64,000 bases of DNA from Phreatobacter sp. (GTDB lineage: Bacteria > Pseudomonadota > Alphaproteobacteria > Rhizobiales > Phreatobacteraceae), in the NCBI RefSeq assembly GCF_027532945.1, contig NZ_JAPZTZ010000008.1, positions 62,001 to 126,000 on the forward strand. Direction: 5' to 3'. A program made the translations under genes and the position numbers. The notes beneath the pieces are model-generated. The model did no database searches, was not told the origin of the DNA, and worked only from the letters and a program-made list of their open reading frames with translations. Shown here in pieces: positions 30,493 to 38,999 of this stretch; the stretch's first letter is position 1, and each line of letters opens with the position of its first letter.

Positions 30493-33400
30493 TCAGCCCG
30501 GCCGTTGCCCGCCGCCAGTGCCAGACTGCTGCTGCGGCGTCGAGGCGGTGGGCTGCGAGGCCCCCGGCGTCTCGGTCGGATAGCGCTCCCGGTAGTTCTT
30601 GAGGAAGGCGTCGAGCGTGTCACGGTCGGCGATGGACTTGGCGATCTCGCGATATTCCACACCGCGCGCCTCGATCGGCGAGGTCACGACGTCGAAGGCG
30701 CGCTCGTCGGGGGTGCCGCGCATGGCCGCACGGTAACGGCCGCGCAGACGGTCGAGGCCGAGCGTGTCGTCCACCAGCGCATAGCCGATGGCGGCGCGCA
30801 GGATGTGGCGACGCTCATCGTCGCCGAGAGCACCGGCGCTGCGGGAGGCGACCCAGCGCTCGCTTTGCTCGGCCGATTCGCGATGGCGCTGGGCCCCCCA
30901 CAGGATGTCGGCGCGCAGCATCTCCGCCTCGGGCGTGCGGATCCCCCCGATCATCTCCATCGCCTGTTCGGGGCGGTTCATGTCGGCATGGGCGCGGGCT
31001 TCGAGCAGGTAGCGCTGGTTGCGCAGCTCCTCGGGCAATTCGGACAGGCGCGTCGTGCGCAGCACCTGCAGCGCCGCGGCCGGCTTGCGGTTCATCAGGT
31101 GGACGAGCGCGAGGCGCGCGGCGACCTGCGAGCGGGCCGCTCCGGTCAGGCGCCGGTCGATCTGGTGTTGCAGCAGCGAGGCCGCCTGGTCGAGCAGGTC
31201 CATGCCGGCGAGCCGGTCGGCGAGGCGGCGGATGATCTCGTCGCCGCGGCGGCCCTGCGGGGTCATGTCGCGGAAATCGTAGTACAGCGCCAGGGCGTCG
31301 ACCGCCTTCATCTGGTCGGCGCTGCCCTCGAGGAACAGCCGCTCGAAATGGCGGGCGACGTCGTCCTGCATGCCGCGCACCGATTCCGAGCGCGGATGGA
31401 CGCGCATGGCCAGGCGCATCGTGGTGAAAGCGTCGCGGAACTGGCCCTGGTCGGCATAGAGCTTGGCGAGGAGGGCGAGCGTGCGCGCCTCGATGTCGTC
31501 GCCGCGCCAGGCATAGCTCTGCGCCTCAAGCTCCTCGATCGCCGCCTTGCGGTCGACATCGCCCAGCTTGTGCCGCACCGCGAGGTGACGCTGGTCGGCA
31601 TCGGCACGCGAGGGCAGGTCCGGGCCGTTGGCAGCAAGGGAATAGGCGATGAGCGCGTCGCGTTCCTGGCCCTTGGCCTCGAGGAGCCGCCCCCGCAGCA
31701 GGGCGAATTGCTGCTCGGCCTCCGGCGGCACGCCGATCTCCTGGAGTTCGGCGAGGTGCTTGTCGGCCCGGTCCACCGAGCCGGCGTCCAGCGCCGCCGA
31801 GACGGCGCGGGTGAGGACGGCGCGGGCGAGTGGGTTCGGCAGCGTCGCCGGCGAGACATCGGCCGCCTCGAAGGTCTCGTGCGCCTCCTTCGACCGTCCA
31901 TCCATGGCGAGCGCCGTGGCGCGCCACATGGCGATGTCCGGCGCCGCCGACATGGCGGGATGGGAGAACTCACGCAGCGCATCGGTCGGGCGATGCATCA
32001 TGATGGCGACGACGCCCCGCAGGCCCTGGATGGTGCCGTCCTCGGCGATGCGGCGGTCCTGGCGGACGATGGCGTCGAGCACCGACTTGGCCTCGGCCCA
32101 GCGCTGCTGCGCCATGTAGAAGCGCACGAGCTCCAGACGCCTGGCGGTGCGATGGGTCTCGTGGACCGCGGCGGCATTGGCAAGGAGGTCACTCTCGCGG
32201 TCGCGGAAGGCGGCGCGCTCGTCGGCGGCCCACAATTCGAGATCGAAGGCGATGGTGCGCGGACGGCGGACCATCCGCTGGACGGAGGGTGGGCGTGCGA
32301 GGCCGGCGCTCAGCTGCAGGCCGAAGGGGCGGCCGATCGCGACGCTGTCGCCGGAAATGGTCACCTGCAGGTCGTCGGCAATGGGCTGGACGACGAGGCC
32401 GTGACTGCCGGCCAGCGCCGAGAACTCGACGAAGTCGCGCTGCTGGACGAAGGAGCGGGCCGGCCCTGCGCCGGTGACGACGAGCAGGGTGTCACCCGCC
32501 AGCGGATCGGTGAGGCGGTGGACCGAGCCGGCATTGGGGAAGTCGACGGTGGCGATGAGGCGATCACCCTGGTCGCTGGCGCGCGTCAGGTGCACCGGCC
32601 GCGGCGGTTCGAGGACCGTATCGGCAAGGGTGATGATCCAGGCGAGTCCGTCGCGCCCGGCCGAGGCGAGGCTCGCGCGCTCCAGGCCGATGCGCACCGC
32701 GATGCCGGAACGCGAGCGCGAGGCATCGACCGACGAGAAGCTTCCCGCGGCCTCCGCCTGCAAGCCGGCGAGCGCCACGTCCTCCAGCGTGTCGAAGACC
32801 AGCCACAGCGTGTCGCCGCGCTGGAACACGGCGCCGGGCGTCTCCTTGGTGAAGGGCACGAGGATGCGGATCGTGCCACCGGCGCGGCGCGCCTGGACGG
32901 CGACCGGGCCAGCCGGACCGGGGGCGGCAGCGGGCCGGGGCGCAGGCTCGGCAGTCTCGACCGGAGGATTGTCCGGCACAGGAGCCATCGGCCGTTCGAC
33001 GGGAAGGGGCGCGGCAGCAACGGGTGCCGCGGCGGCCGGCGCTATCACCGCAGGGGCGGCGGGCGGAGCCGGCGGAGCGCTCGCGAGGCGCGGCGCAGGC
33101 GGCGGCACGGGCATCGGCATGGCCACCGGCGGCGCGGCGAGCGGCGGCGTCGGCACATTGCCGGGCAGGACCATGGCGGAGGGAGGCGCGGAGCTCGGCA
33201 CGCGGGCGGCGGGAGCGGCCCGGCCGGCCGCCGTCGGCTGGCCGCCACGCATCGTCAGGTCGAGGACATAGGTTCCCTCTTCCCGGAAGGCGCGCACATC
33301 CGCCTGCGGCGACACCGCCATGCGGAACACCAGTTCATCGGCGCCGGTGTCAGCCTCCATCTCGGAGACGAAGGCGGGCAGCGCGTCGCGCACATGCTTC

Positions 33401-34116
33401 AGTTCGGCGGTGAAGGGCTTGGCGATGCGCAGCGTCAGCCTGTCGCCGGCCCGGTCGATGGCGACGCCCACCGGCTCGGGCAGCGAGAAGACGAAACGCG
33501 AGAAGGTCGGGTGATTGCCGACCCGCACGGTGACCGGCGGCAGGGCCCGCGCCACCCGCTGCGCCTCGGCAAGACGGGCGCGGCGCTCGGCATCGCGGGC
33601 ACGGCGGGTGAGTTCCTCGACGATCTCGTTGGGCAGGCCCGGCGGGTTGCCACGCCAGCTGTCCGGCAGGAGGTCGACGAAGAGCCGCTCGCCGGCCTCC
33701 ATGGAGTTGACGGTGACCCGCTGCGACAGGGCGAAGCGCAGCGATTTGCCATCGGGATCGCGCCGCACGGCGGTGACGTAGTCGGCGAGCTGCGCGGTCA
33801 GCTGGTTGACCTGCATGTCGACGGGACGGGCAAAGCTGATGACCAGCACGCCGCCCGTCACCTTCACCTCAGCGGCCAACGGCTGATCGAAGGAGAAGAC
33901 GAGACGGGCATGGCCACCGGAGGTGGAAGAGGCGACCTCAGCCTTGGCCGCGGGGGGTGTCGGAGCCGCTGGCGCGGCGGGAGCGACAGGAACCGCCGCG
34001 GGCGGGGCGGGGCGGGCGGTCTGGGCTTCGACGGCGGCGACGGAGACATGACAAAACAGGGCGGCTGTCAGGCCGGCCCGCGTCAAACGCCTTACGCACC
34101 ATGCGTTCCCGTCCAT
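30493..34116 (-). CDS. large exported flagellar-locus protein: beta repeats, Pro-rich linker, TPR solenoid
   Basis: About 1207 residues. An N-terminal signal (to about residue 31, ...VSVAAVEA) and a Pro/Ala segment lead to two AMIN-like beta regions (HARLVFSFDQPLAAEVKVTGGVLVISFARPVD; HPTFSRFVFSLPEPVGVAIDRAGDRLTLRIAKPF). A long Pro/Ala linker and more beta segments follow, then from about residue 640 an alpha-helical TPR-like half (VRFYMAQQRWAEAKSVLDAIVRQDRRIAEDG; MRADILWGAQRHRESAEQ). It is the last gene of the fliL-fliM-DUF6468-motE operon. Probably periplasmic; a role around the motor or peptidoglycan is inferred from AMIN and context. The start could be 34173 instead. Confidence 0.8.
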   Translation of the reverse strand: MDGNAWCVRRLTRAGLTAALFCHVSVAAVEAQTARPAPPAAVPVAPAAPAAPTPPAAKAEVASSTSGGHARLVFSFDQPLAAEVKVTGGVLVISFARPVDMQVNQLTAQLADYVTAVRRDPDGKSLRFALSQRVTVNSMEAGERLFVDLLPDSWRGNPPGLPNEIVEELTRRARDAERRARLAEAQRVARALPPVTVRVGNHPTFSRFVFSLPEPVGVAIDRAGDRLTLRIAKPFTAELKHVRDALPAFVSEMEADTGADELVFRMAVSPQADVRAFREEGTYVLDLTMRGGQPTAAGRAAPAARVPSSAPPSAMVLPGNVPTPPLAAPPVAMPMPVPPPAPRLASAPPAPPAAPAVIAPAAAAPVAAAPLPVERPMAPVPDNPPVETAEPAPRPAAAPGPAGPVAVQARRAGGTIRILVPFTKETPGAVFQRGDTLWLVFDTLEDVALAGLQAEAAGSFSSVDASRSRSGIAVRIGLERASLASAGRDGLAWIITLADTVLEPPRPVHLTRASDQGDRLIATVDFPNAGSVHRLTDPLAGDTLLVVTGAGPARSFVQQRDFVEFSALAGSHGLVVQPIADDLQVTISGDSVAIGRPFGLQLSAGLARPPSVQRMVRRPRTIAFDLELWAADERAAFRDRESDLLANAAAVHETHRTARRLELVRFYMAQQRWAEAKSVLDAIVRQDRRIAEDGTIQGLRGVVAIMMHRPTDALREFSHPAMSAAPDIAMWRATALAMDGRSKEAHETFEAADVSPATLPNPLARAVLTRAVSAALDAGSVDRADKHLAELQEIGVPPEAEQQFALLRGRLLEAKGQERDALIAYSLAANGPDLPSRADADQRHLAVRHKLGDVDRKAAIEELEAQSYAWRGDDIEARTLALLAKLYADQGQFRDAFTTMRLAMRVHPRSESVRGMQDDVARHFERLFLEGSADQMKAVDALALYYDFRDMTPQGRRGDEIIRRLADRLAGMDLLDQAASLLQHQIDRRLTGAARSQVAARLALVHLMNRKPAAALQVLRTTRLSELPEELRNQRYLLEARAHADMNRPEQAMEMIGGIRTPEAEMLRADILWGAQRHRESAEQSERWVASRSAGALGDDERRHILRAAIGYALVDDTLGLDRLRGRYRAAMRGTPDERAFDVVTSPIEARGVEYREIAKSIADRDTLDAFLKNYRERYPTETPGASQPTASTPQQQSGTGGGQRPG

Positions 34117-34224
34117 GGGATCGCCACTCGACCCTTCCGCCGGCTCCGAGGAACAGGCTTGCAGGCGCTCCATGCCCCCGCTGTCGGTGCATCATGGACA
34201 GGCGTGATTAACACCGCGTTGCGG

Positions 34225-34947
34225 TTACCGCGTCGGGCGGCCCTCGATCTTCGGCAGCGTGTCGGGCGACACCGAGCGCGGATCGACGGCAGCCTGCTGC
34301 TGCGGCCGGCGGGCGAGCTCGGTCGTCAGGCGCTTGGCGGGCTCCGGCTGCATCTGGGCGATGACGTCGGCAAGCTTCGGCGGGCGCATGGCGCGGGCCA
34401 CCTCGATCAGAACGCTCATGTCGAGGCTGTCGAAGATGCGCGCCGCGTCCTTGGGCCGCATGGATTCGTACATGCTGACCACGCCGCGGAAGCGGGTCTG
34501 CTCGGCCTCGTCCCGACGCTGCTCGAGCCCGGTGATGCGCGACTCCAGTTCGCGCAGCTCATTGATGCGCTGCTCCATGCGGCGCTCGGTGGCGCGCAAC
34601 AGGTTCTCGCGCATCTCCAGTTCGCGCTGGCGTGTGTCGAGTTCCTGGCGACGCTCCTGCAGGCGCTCGAGGATCGCGCGCTCGGCGGAGGAAATGGCCG
34701 GCGGCTGATTGGCCGGGACCGCCTGGGGCGGCGGCGGGGGCGGCGCGGCCGCAGCCGGCGCAGCGGCCGGTGTCGCACCGGTGACGAGATTGGCGTCTGC
34801 GGGCGACTCGATGCCAGGGATCGAGGTGTCCTGCGCCCGGACCGCGCGGGGACCGGCCATGTCGCCGCTCAGCAGCCCGACGGCCTTCAGGAAGAGCAGG
34901 CCGCCAGCGGCGAAGGTGACGATCGGCAGAAGGCGCAGGTCCCGCAT
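34225..34947 (-). CDS. MotE-family flagellar protein
   Basis: A 240-residue protein. One N-terminal membrane helix (about residues 7-27) and a Pro/Ala-rich spacer are followed by a long coiled coil (about residues 88-150, ILERLQERRQELDTRQRELEMRENLLRATERRMEQRI). It ends in the MgtE-N-like domain (VSMYESMRPKDAARIFDSLDMSVLIEVARAMRPPKLADVIAQMQPEPAKRLTTEL). In rhizobia MotE is a chaperone-like partner for the periplasmic MotC. It may play that role for the large exported protein encoded next; this is inference from order. Confidence 0.85.
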   Translation of the reverse strand: MRDLRLLPIVTFAAGGLLFLKAVGLLSGDMAGPRAVRAQDTSIPGIESPADANLVTGATPAAAPAAAAPPPPPPQAVPANQPPAISSAERAILERLQERRQELDTRQRELEMRENLLRATERRMEQRINELRELESRITGLEQRRDEAEQTRFRGVVSMYESMRPKDAARIFDSLDMSVLIEVARAMRPPKLADVIAQMQPEPAKRLTTELARRPQQQAAVDPRSVSPDTLPKIEGRPTR

Positions 34948-34957
34948 GGAGCCCTCC

Positions 34958-35440
34958 TCAGGCGGCGCGCGTCTGGACGCGGGCGGCGAAGGCCTTGGCG
35001 GCGGCGAGGGTCGAGGCAGCGCTTGCCCCCTGCCCCTCCGCCGGCTCGCGGACGAGAACCGGCACGATTGGCTCGACCGCCGGGATCGGCGCGCGGGTCT
35101 TGCCGGCGTCGCGGGCAGCTTCGGTGATGCGGCTGATCCGCTCTACCACCGTCTGGCCGGCCTTCACCTCGCGCTCGATGTCGACCAGGAAGCGCTCGGC
35201 GGTGCGCAGCCGCTCGCCGAGCGTGCCGTCGCATTCGCGCACCGTGACCTTGAGGCCCTGGATCGCCCGCTCGGCGATTTCGGTGGCGGTGATGAGCTCG
35301 GCAATGGTCGCCTTCAGCGACTGCTCGTCGGAGCGCAGGCGGGTGAGCCGCCGGTTGAGGGTCACGCAATAGGCGATGGTGGCCACCAGCAGGCCTGCCA
35401 CCAGCAACTCGATGATCATGGACACCGTGAAGCTGCTCAT
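34958..35440 (-). CDS. DUF6468-type flagellar operon protein
   Basis: A 160-residue protein with an N-terminal membrane helix (MSSFTVSMIIELLVAGLLVATIAYCVTL) followed by a coiled-coil region (NRRLTRLRSDEQSLKATIAELITATEIAERAIQGLK). It resembles the DUF6468 proteins found after fliM in alphaproteobacterial flagellar operons; their role is unknown. The ATG overlaps the fliM stop (TGATG), so the genes are translationally coupled. Confidence 0.8.
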   Translation of the reverse strand: MSSFTVSMIIELLVAGLLVATIAYCVTLNRRLTRLRSDEQSLKATIAELITATEIAERAIQGLKVTVRECDGTLGERLRTAERFLVDIEREVKAGQTVVERISRITEAARDAGKTRAPIPAVEPIVPVLVREPAEGQGASAASTLAAAKAFAARVQTRAA

Positions 35441-36597
35441 CACATCTCCTGTCCGCCTGAGGACACCTGCTCGAACTGCGCCATGGTTGTCCGGCCCCGC
35501 CGCAGCGGCTTCTGGATGCGCACCGCGACCTTGTCGCCGACGCGGCCCATGCGTCCCTCGGTGAGGGTCTCGTCGCCGCAGCGCACCTTCACCAGGGCGT
35601 CCGGCTTCATGTCGAGGACGAGCGTGTCCCCCACCTTGAGGTTCATCAGCTTGCGCAGCGGGAATTCGCTCTCGTAGAGCACGGCCTCGACATGGGTGCG
35701 GGCCTGGAAGATCTCGGTGGAGAGATGCCCTTCCCAGACCGGATCGCGGCCGAGCTTCTCGCCGACGAAGGTCTGCATCAGGCGATCGCGGATCGGCTCC
35801 AGCGTCGCATAGGGCAGCAGCATCTCGATGGAGCCGCCACGCTCCTCCATGTCGATGCGGAAGCGGACGAGGATCGCCGCGTTGTTGGGGCGGGAGATCG
35901 CCGCGAAGCGCGGATTGGTCTCCAGCCGGTCGATCTTGAAATTGACCGGCGAGATCGGCCGGAAGGCGGCCTCGGCGTCGGCGAGGATCACCTCGACCAT
36001 CCGCTTGACGAGGCCCATCTCGATGGTCGTGTAGGGCCGGCCCTCGACGCGGATGGCGGTGACGCCGCGGCGGCCGCCCAGCAGCACGTCGATGATCGAG
36101 TAGATCAGGCTCGAATCGACGGTGGCGATGCCGAAATTGTCCCATTCCTCCGCCTTGAAGATGGAGAGGATGGCCGGCAGCGGGATGGAATTGAGGTAAT
36201 CGGCGAAGCGCACCGCGTGGATGCGGTCGAGCGAGACTTCGACGTTGTCGGAGGTGAAGTTGCGCAGGCTGGTCGTGAGCAACCGCACGAGGCGGTCGAA
36301 CACGATGTCGAGCATCGGCAGGCGCTCGTAGGCGACCATCGCCGAGTCGATGATGGCGCGGATGCCGCCATTGTCGGACAGCGCCAGGTCCTCGATGGAG
36401 AAACCGAGGAGGTTGTCGATCTCTTCCTGGTTGAGGATGCGCTCGGCGCCGCCCTTCGAGCCGACGCCGACATGGGCCATACCGTCTTCGCCGACGGTCT
36501 CCCAGGACTGGGCGGCGTCGTTGCCGGTGGCGCCCTGTTCCTCAAGGGCCATGCCCCATTCGGCGGCAAGGGCGTCCTGGTCGATATCGCCTGCCAT
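35440..36597 (-). CDS. fliM: flagellar motor switch protein FliM
   Basis: A 385-residue switch protein. The CheY-P-binding motif LNQEEIDNLLGF is at residues 55-66, preceded by an acidic N-terminal extension longer than in enterics. The middle domain contains LDIVFDRLVRLLTTSLRNFTSDNVEVSLDRIHAVRFADYLNSIPLPAILSIFKAEEW with the GGRRGVTAIRVEGRPYTTIE torque/FliG-binding region. The C-terminal SpoA-like domain is KLMNLKVGDTLVLDMKPDALVKVRCGDETLTEGRMGRVGDKVAVRI. Part of the C ring. It follows fliL by 11 nt. Confidence 0.97.
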   Translation of the reverse strand: MAGDIDQDALAAEWGMALEEQGATGNDAAQSWETVGEDGMAHVGVGSKGGAERILNQEEIDNLLGFSIEDLALSDNGGIRAIIDSAMVAYERLPMLDIVFDRLVRLLTTSLRNFTSDNVEVSLDRIHAVRFADYLNSIPLPAILSIFKAEEWDNFGIATVDSSLIYSIIDVLLGGRRGVTAIRVEGRPYTTIEMGLVKRMVEVILADAEAAFRPISPVNFKIDRLETNPRFAAISRPNNAAILVRFRIDMEERGGSIEMLLPYATLEPIRDRLMQTFVGEKLGRDPVWEGHLSTEIFQARTHVEAVLYESEFPLRKLMNLKVGDTLVLDMKPDALVKVRCGDETLTEGRMGRVGDKVAVRIQKPLRRGRTTMAQFEQVSSGGQEM

Positions 36598-36608
36598 CGA
36601 TCAGCCCG

Positions 36609-37124
36609 TCACTGCACGACGATTTCGCGGAACAGCACGGCATTCACCCGTGCCGGATGGACGGCGGTGTTGACGCGCCGGGTGAGTTCGTCGCGCAGGC
36701 GGAAGATGCCGGCCGACCCCTCGATATCCGAGGGACGCATCTCCCTGAGGTAGAGCTGGAAGGCGTCCACCACGCGCGGCATGATCGGCCGGATCTGGTC
36801 GGCGACCTTGGTGTCGGAGACCTCGAGGGCGACCTTCACGCGCAGGTACTGCGGACGGTCCTGGCCGACCGACAGGTTGACCGTCATGTCCGGCAGATCG
36901 ACGAAGGCGACAGGCTTGGCGACCTCGACGGGCGCCGGCGCCGCGACCTGCTGGGGCTTCTTGCGCAAAAAGAAGAACCAGCCGCCACCACCGAGGGCCA
37001 GCACGAGCACGGCGGCCCCGCCCATCATGATGAGCTTCTTCTTGCCGCCACCGGCTTCGGGGGCGCCTTCGCCCTCTTCGCCGTCCTCGGCTTCGCCTTC
37101 GGCCTTTTTGGGTTTCTTCGCCAT
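36609..37124 (-). CDS. fliL: flagellar basal body protein FliL
   Basis: A 171-residue protein with a charged cytoplasmic start (KKPKKAEGEAEDGEEGEG), one membrane helix (about residues 32-53) and a periplasmic domain (FVDLPDMTVNLSVGQDRPQYLRVKVALEVSD...) ending LFREIVVQ. FliL stabilises stators. I prefer the ATG at 37124; a GTG lies one codon upstream. First gene of the operon and divergent from flgF. Confidence 0.95.
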   Translation of the reverse strand: MAKKPKKAEGEAEDGEEGEGAPEAGGGKKKLIMMGGAAVLVLALGGGGWFFFLRKKPQQVAAPAPVEVAKPVAFVDLPDMTVNLSVGQDRPQYLRVKVALEVSDTKVADQIRPIMPRVVDAFQLYLREMRPSDIEGSAGIFRLRDELTRRVNTAVHPARVNAVLFREIVVQ

Positions 37125-37170
37125 CACTTAGCGCCCCGGATTCTCATGTTGGGACAGTGGCGCCAAAATG

Positions 37171-37186
37171 GTTAACGGCCCGTTTA
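37171..37186 (-). promoter_or_regulatory. imperfect CtrA box upstream of fliL
   Basis: On the minus strand TAAA-N7-TTAAC, one base off the TTAA-N7-TTAAC consensus, about 47 nt before the fliL ATG. It sits just downstream (on the minus strand) of the shared 17-bp palindrome. The stretch 37125-37445 has no gene and is the fliL/flgF divergent promoter region. Confidence 0.5.
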
Positions 37187-37200
37187 CGTCCGTTAAGGAT

Positions 37201-37217
37201 CGGCAAGTTTTGCCGGG
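37201..37217. promoter_or_regulatory. 17-bp flagellar palindrome, copy 2 (fliL/flgF intergenic)
   Basis: CGGCAAGTTTTGCCGGG, palindromic but for one base pair. It lies about 100 bp upstream of the flgF sigma-54 promoter, a distance typical of an enhancer, and next to the fliL CtrA-like box, where it could repress fliL. Confidence 0.75.
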
Positions 37218-37303
37218 ACGAAAGCGCAGGGATGGCCGTTCGTGCCTAGCGCCCCCTTACCGCTTCCTTGCCTTAAGTGGTTGATTTTCCTTTACCCACC
37301 CGC

Positions 37304-37320
37304 TTGGCACGGCTCCTGCG
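37304..37320 (+). promoter_or_regulatory. sigma-54 promoter of flgF operon
   Basis: TTGGCACGGCTCCTGCG: the -24 TGGCACG is exact and GG and GC are separated by 10 nt. It implies a leader of about 115 nt before the flgF ATG. Confidence 0.85.
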
Positions 37321-37445
37321 ACGACCTTTGCGGATCGCCGGACCCGTTTGGGAGAACGGCCCTGCGGTCCAGCTGGGGAGCACCGGCCCCGGACCGTCTT
37401 GGGAGAGATGGTCCATCAGGGTCGGAACATCAGGGGATCGGTCCG

Positions 37446-38195
37446 ATGGAAAACATTGGTCTGGTCGGACTTTCGCGGCAGGTCGCCCTGCAGCGCGAGC
37501 TCGACGTCATTGCGAACAACCTCGCCAACTTGAACACCACGGGGTTCAAGCAGGACGACGTTGTCTTTGAGGAATACCTGATGCCTGTCGCGCGGGACGA
37601 TACGTTCCAGCGCGGCGCCGACCGGCGCATGTCCTTCGTCTGGGATCGCGCCACCGCGACCAATCTCGGCCAGGGCGGCATCACCCAGACCGGCAATGTG
37701 CTCGACGTCGCCATCAACGGCCGCGGCTATTTCGTCGTCCAGACGCCCGAGGGCGAGCGCTTCACCCGCAACGGCTCCTTCGAGCTGAACGCCCAGAACC
37801 AGCTCGTCACCAAGCAGGGCCAGCTCGTCATGGGCGAAGGCGGCCCCATCGTCTTCGAGGCCCGCGACGTCGGCATCACCATCGGTCGCGACGGCTCGGT
37901 CTCCTCCTCCGGCGGCATCCGCGGCCGCCTGCGCATCGTCGACGGCGACCAGCCGCGCGCCCTGGAGAAGGAAGGCGACAACCTCTTCCGCCTCCGCGAG
38001 GGCCGCCGCGCCGAGACGGTCGCGCTCACCGACGTCCGCCAGGGCGCTCTCGAAAGCTCGAACGTCGCTCCCGTCCTTGCCCTGTCGCGGATGATCGAGG
38101 TCACCCGCGCCTACCAGTCGCTCGCCTCCAACCTCGAGCGGCACGACCAGATGCGCCGGGATGCGATCCGCTCCCTCGGCAACCCCACCTCCTGA
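37446..38195 (+). CDS. flgF: proximal rod protein FlgF
   Basis: A 249-residue rod protein. It starts MENIGLVGLSRQVALQRELDVIANNLANLNTTGFK, has GNVLDVAINGRGYFVVQTPEGERFTRNGSFELN in the centre, and ends SSNVAPVLALSRMIEVTRAYQSLASNLERHDQM. First gene of flgF-flgG-flgA-flgH. I chose the ATG at 37446; the frame is open for 68 codons upstream with no homology. Confidence 0.96.
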   Translation: MENIGLVGLSRQVALQRELDVIANNLANLNTTGFKQDDVVFEEYLMPVARDDTFQRGADRRMSFVWDRATATNLGQGGITQTGNVLDVAINGRGYFVVQTPEGERFTRNGSFELNAQNQLVTKQGQLVMGEGGPIVFEARDVGITIGRDGSVSSSGGIRGRLRIVDGDQPRALEKEGDNLFRLREGRRAETVALTDVRQGALESSNVAPVLALSRMIEVTRAYQSLASNLERHDQMRRDAIRSLGNPTS

Positions 38196-38207
38196 GGAAC
38201 CTGACCC

Positions 38208-38996
38208 ATGCGCGCGCTCCACACCGCCGCCAGCGGCATGAAGGCCCAGGAGCTCACCGTCGAGGTGATCTCCAACAACATCGCGAACATGCGGACCACG
38301 GGCTTCAAGCGCCAGCGGGCCGAGTTCCAGGACATGCTCTACGACCACCAGCGCCGGGCCGGCACGCAGAACTCGCAGCAGGGCAACCTGCTGCCGGTCG
38401 GCATCTCCATCGGCTCGGGCGTCAAGCCCGCCGGCACCTCGCGCATCATGACCCAGGGCAACGTGCTGGCGACGGAGAAGGACTACGACGTCGCCATCCG
38501 CGGCGAGGGCTTCTTCCGCATCCAGCTGCCCGACGGCCGCACCGCCTACACCCGTGACGGTTCCTTCGAGCGCAATGCCGACGGCCAGATCGTCACCGTC
38601 GACGGCTACCAGCTCGACCCCGGCATCACCGTGCCGAACAACGCCACGGCGGTCAGCATCAGCGCCGCCGGCGTCGTCCAGGCGACCCTGCCCGGCCAGA
38701 CCGCCGCCCAGACCATCGGCCAGATCCAGCTCTCGCGCTTCGTCAACAAGGCGGGCCTCGAATCGATCGGCGACAACCTGTTCCTCGAGACCTCCGCCTC
38801 CGGCCAGGCCATCACCACCACGCCGGGCAACGAAGGCATGGGCCAGCTGCTGCAGAAGAACCTCGAACAGTCGAACGTGACGGCGGTGTCGGAAATCTCC
38901 GACCTCATCGCCGCCCAGCGCGCCTACGAGATGAACGCCCGCATCATCTCCGCGGCCGACCAGATGCTGCAGTCCACCTCGCAGTTGATGCGCTGA
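38208..38996 (+). CDS. flgG: distal rod protein FlgG
   Basis: A 262-residue rod protein: MRALHTAASGMKAQELTVEVISNNIANMRTTGFKRQRAEFQDMLY at the start, ATEKDYDVAIRGEGFFRIQLPDGRTAYTRDGSF in the centre and LEQSNVTAVSEISDLIAAQRAYEMNARIISAADQMLQSTSQL at the end. Length matches the family closely. Starts 12 nt after flgF and ends 3 nt before flgA. Confidence 0.97.
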   Translation: MRALHTAASGMKAQELTVEVISNNIANMRTTGFKRQRAEFQDMLYDHQRRAGTQNSQQGNLLPVGISIGSGVKPAGTSRIMTQGNVLATEKDYDVAIRGEGFFRIQLPDGRTAYTRDGSFERNADGQIVTVDGYQLDPGITVPNNATAVSISAAGVVQATLPGQTAAQTIGQIQLSRFVNKAGLESIGDNLFLETSASGQAITTTPGNEGMGQLLQKNLEQSNVTAVSEISDLIAAQRAYEMNARIISAADQMLQSTSQLMR

Positions 38997-38999
38997 GCC

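Noticed and set aside
30505-35127. 1540-codon open frame on the plus strand
   Set aside because: It is antisense to the TPR, MotE and DUF6468 genes. Its Arg/Gly/His-rich composition is the usual shadow of high-GC codon use.
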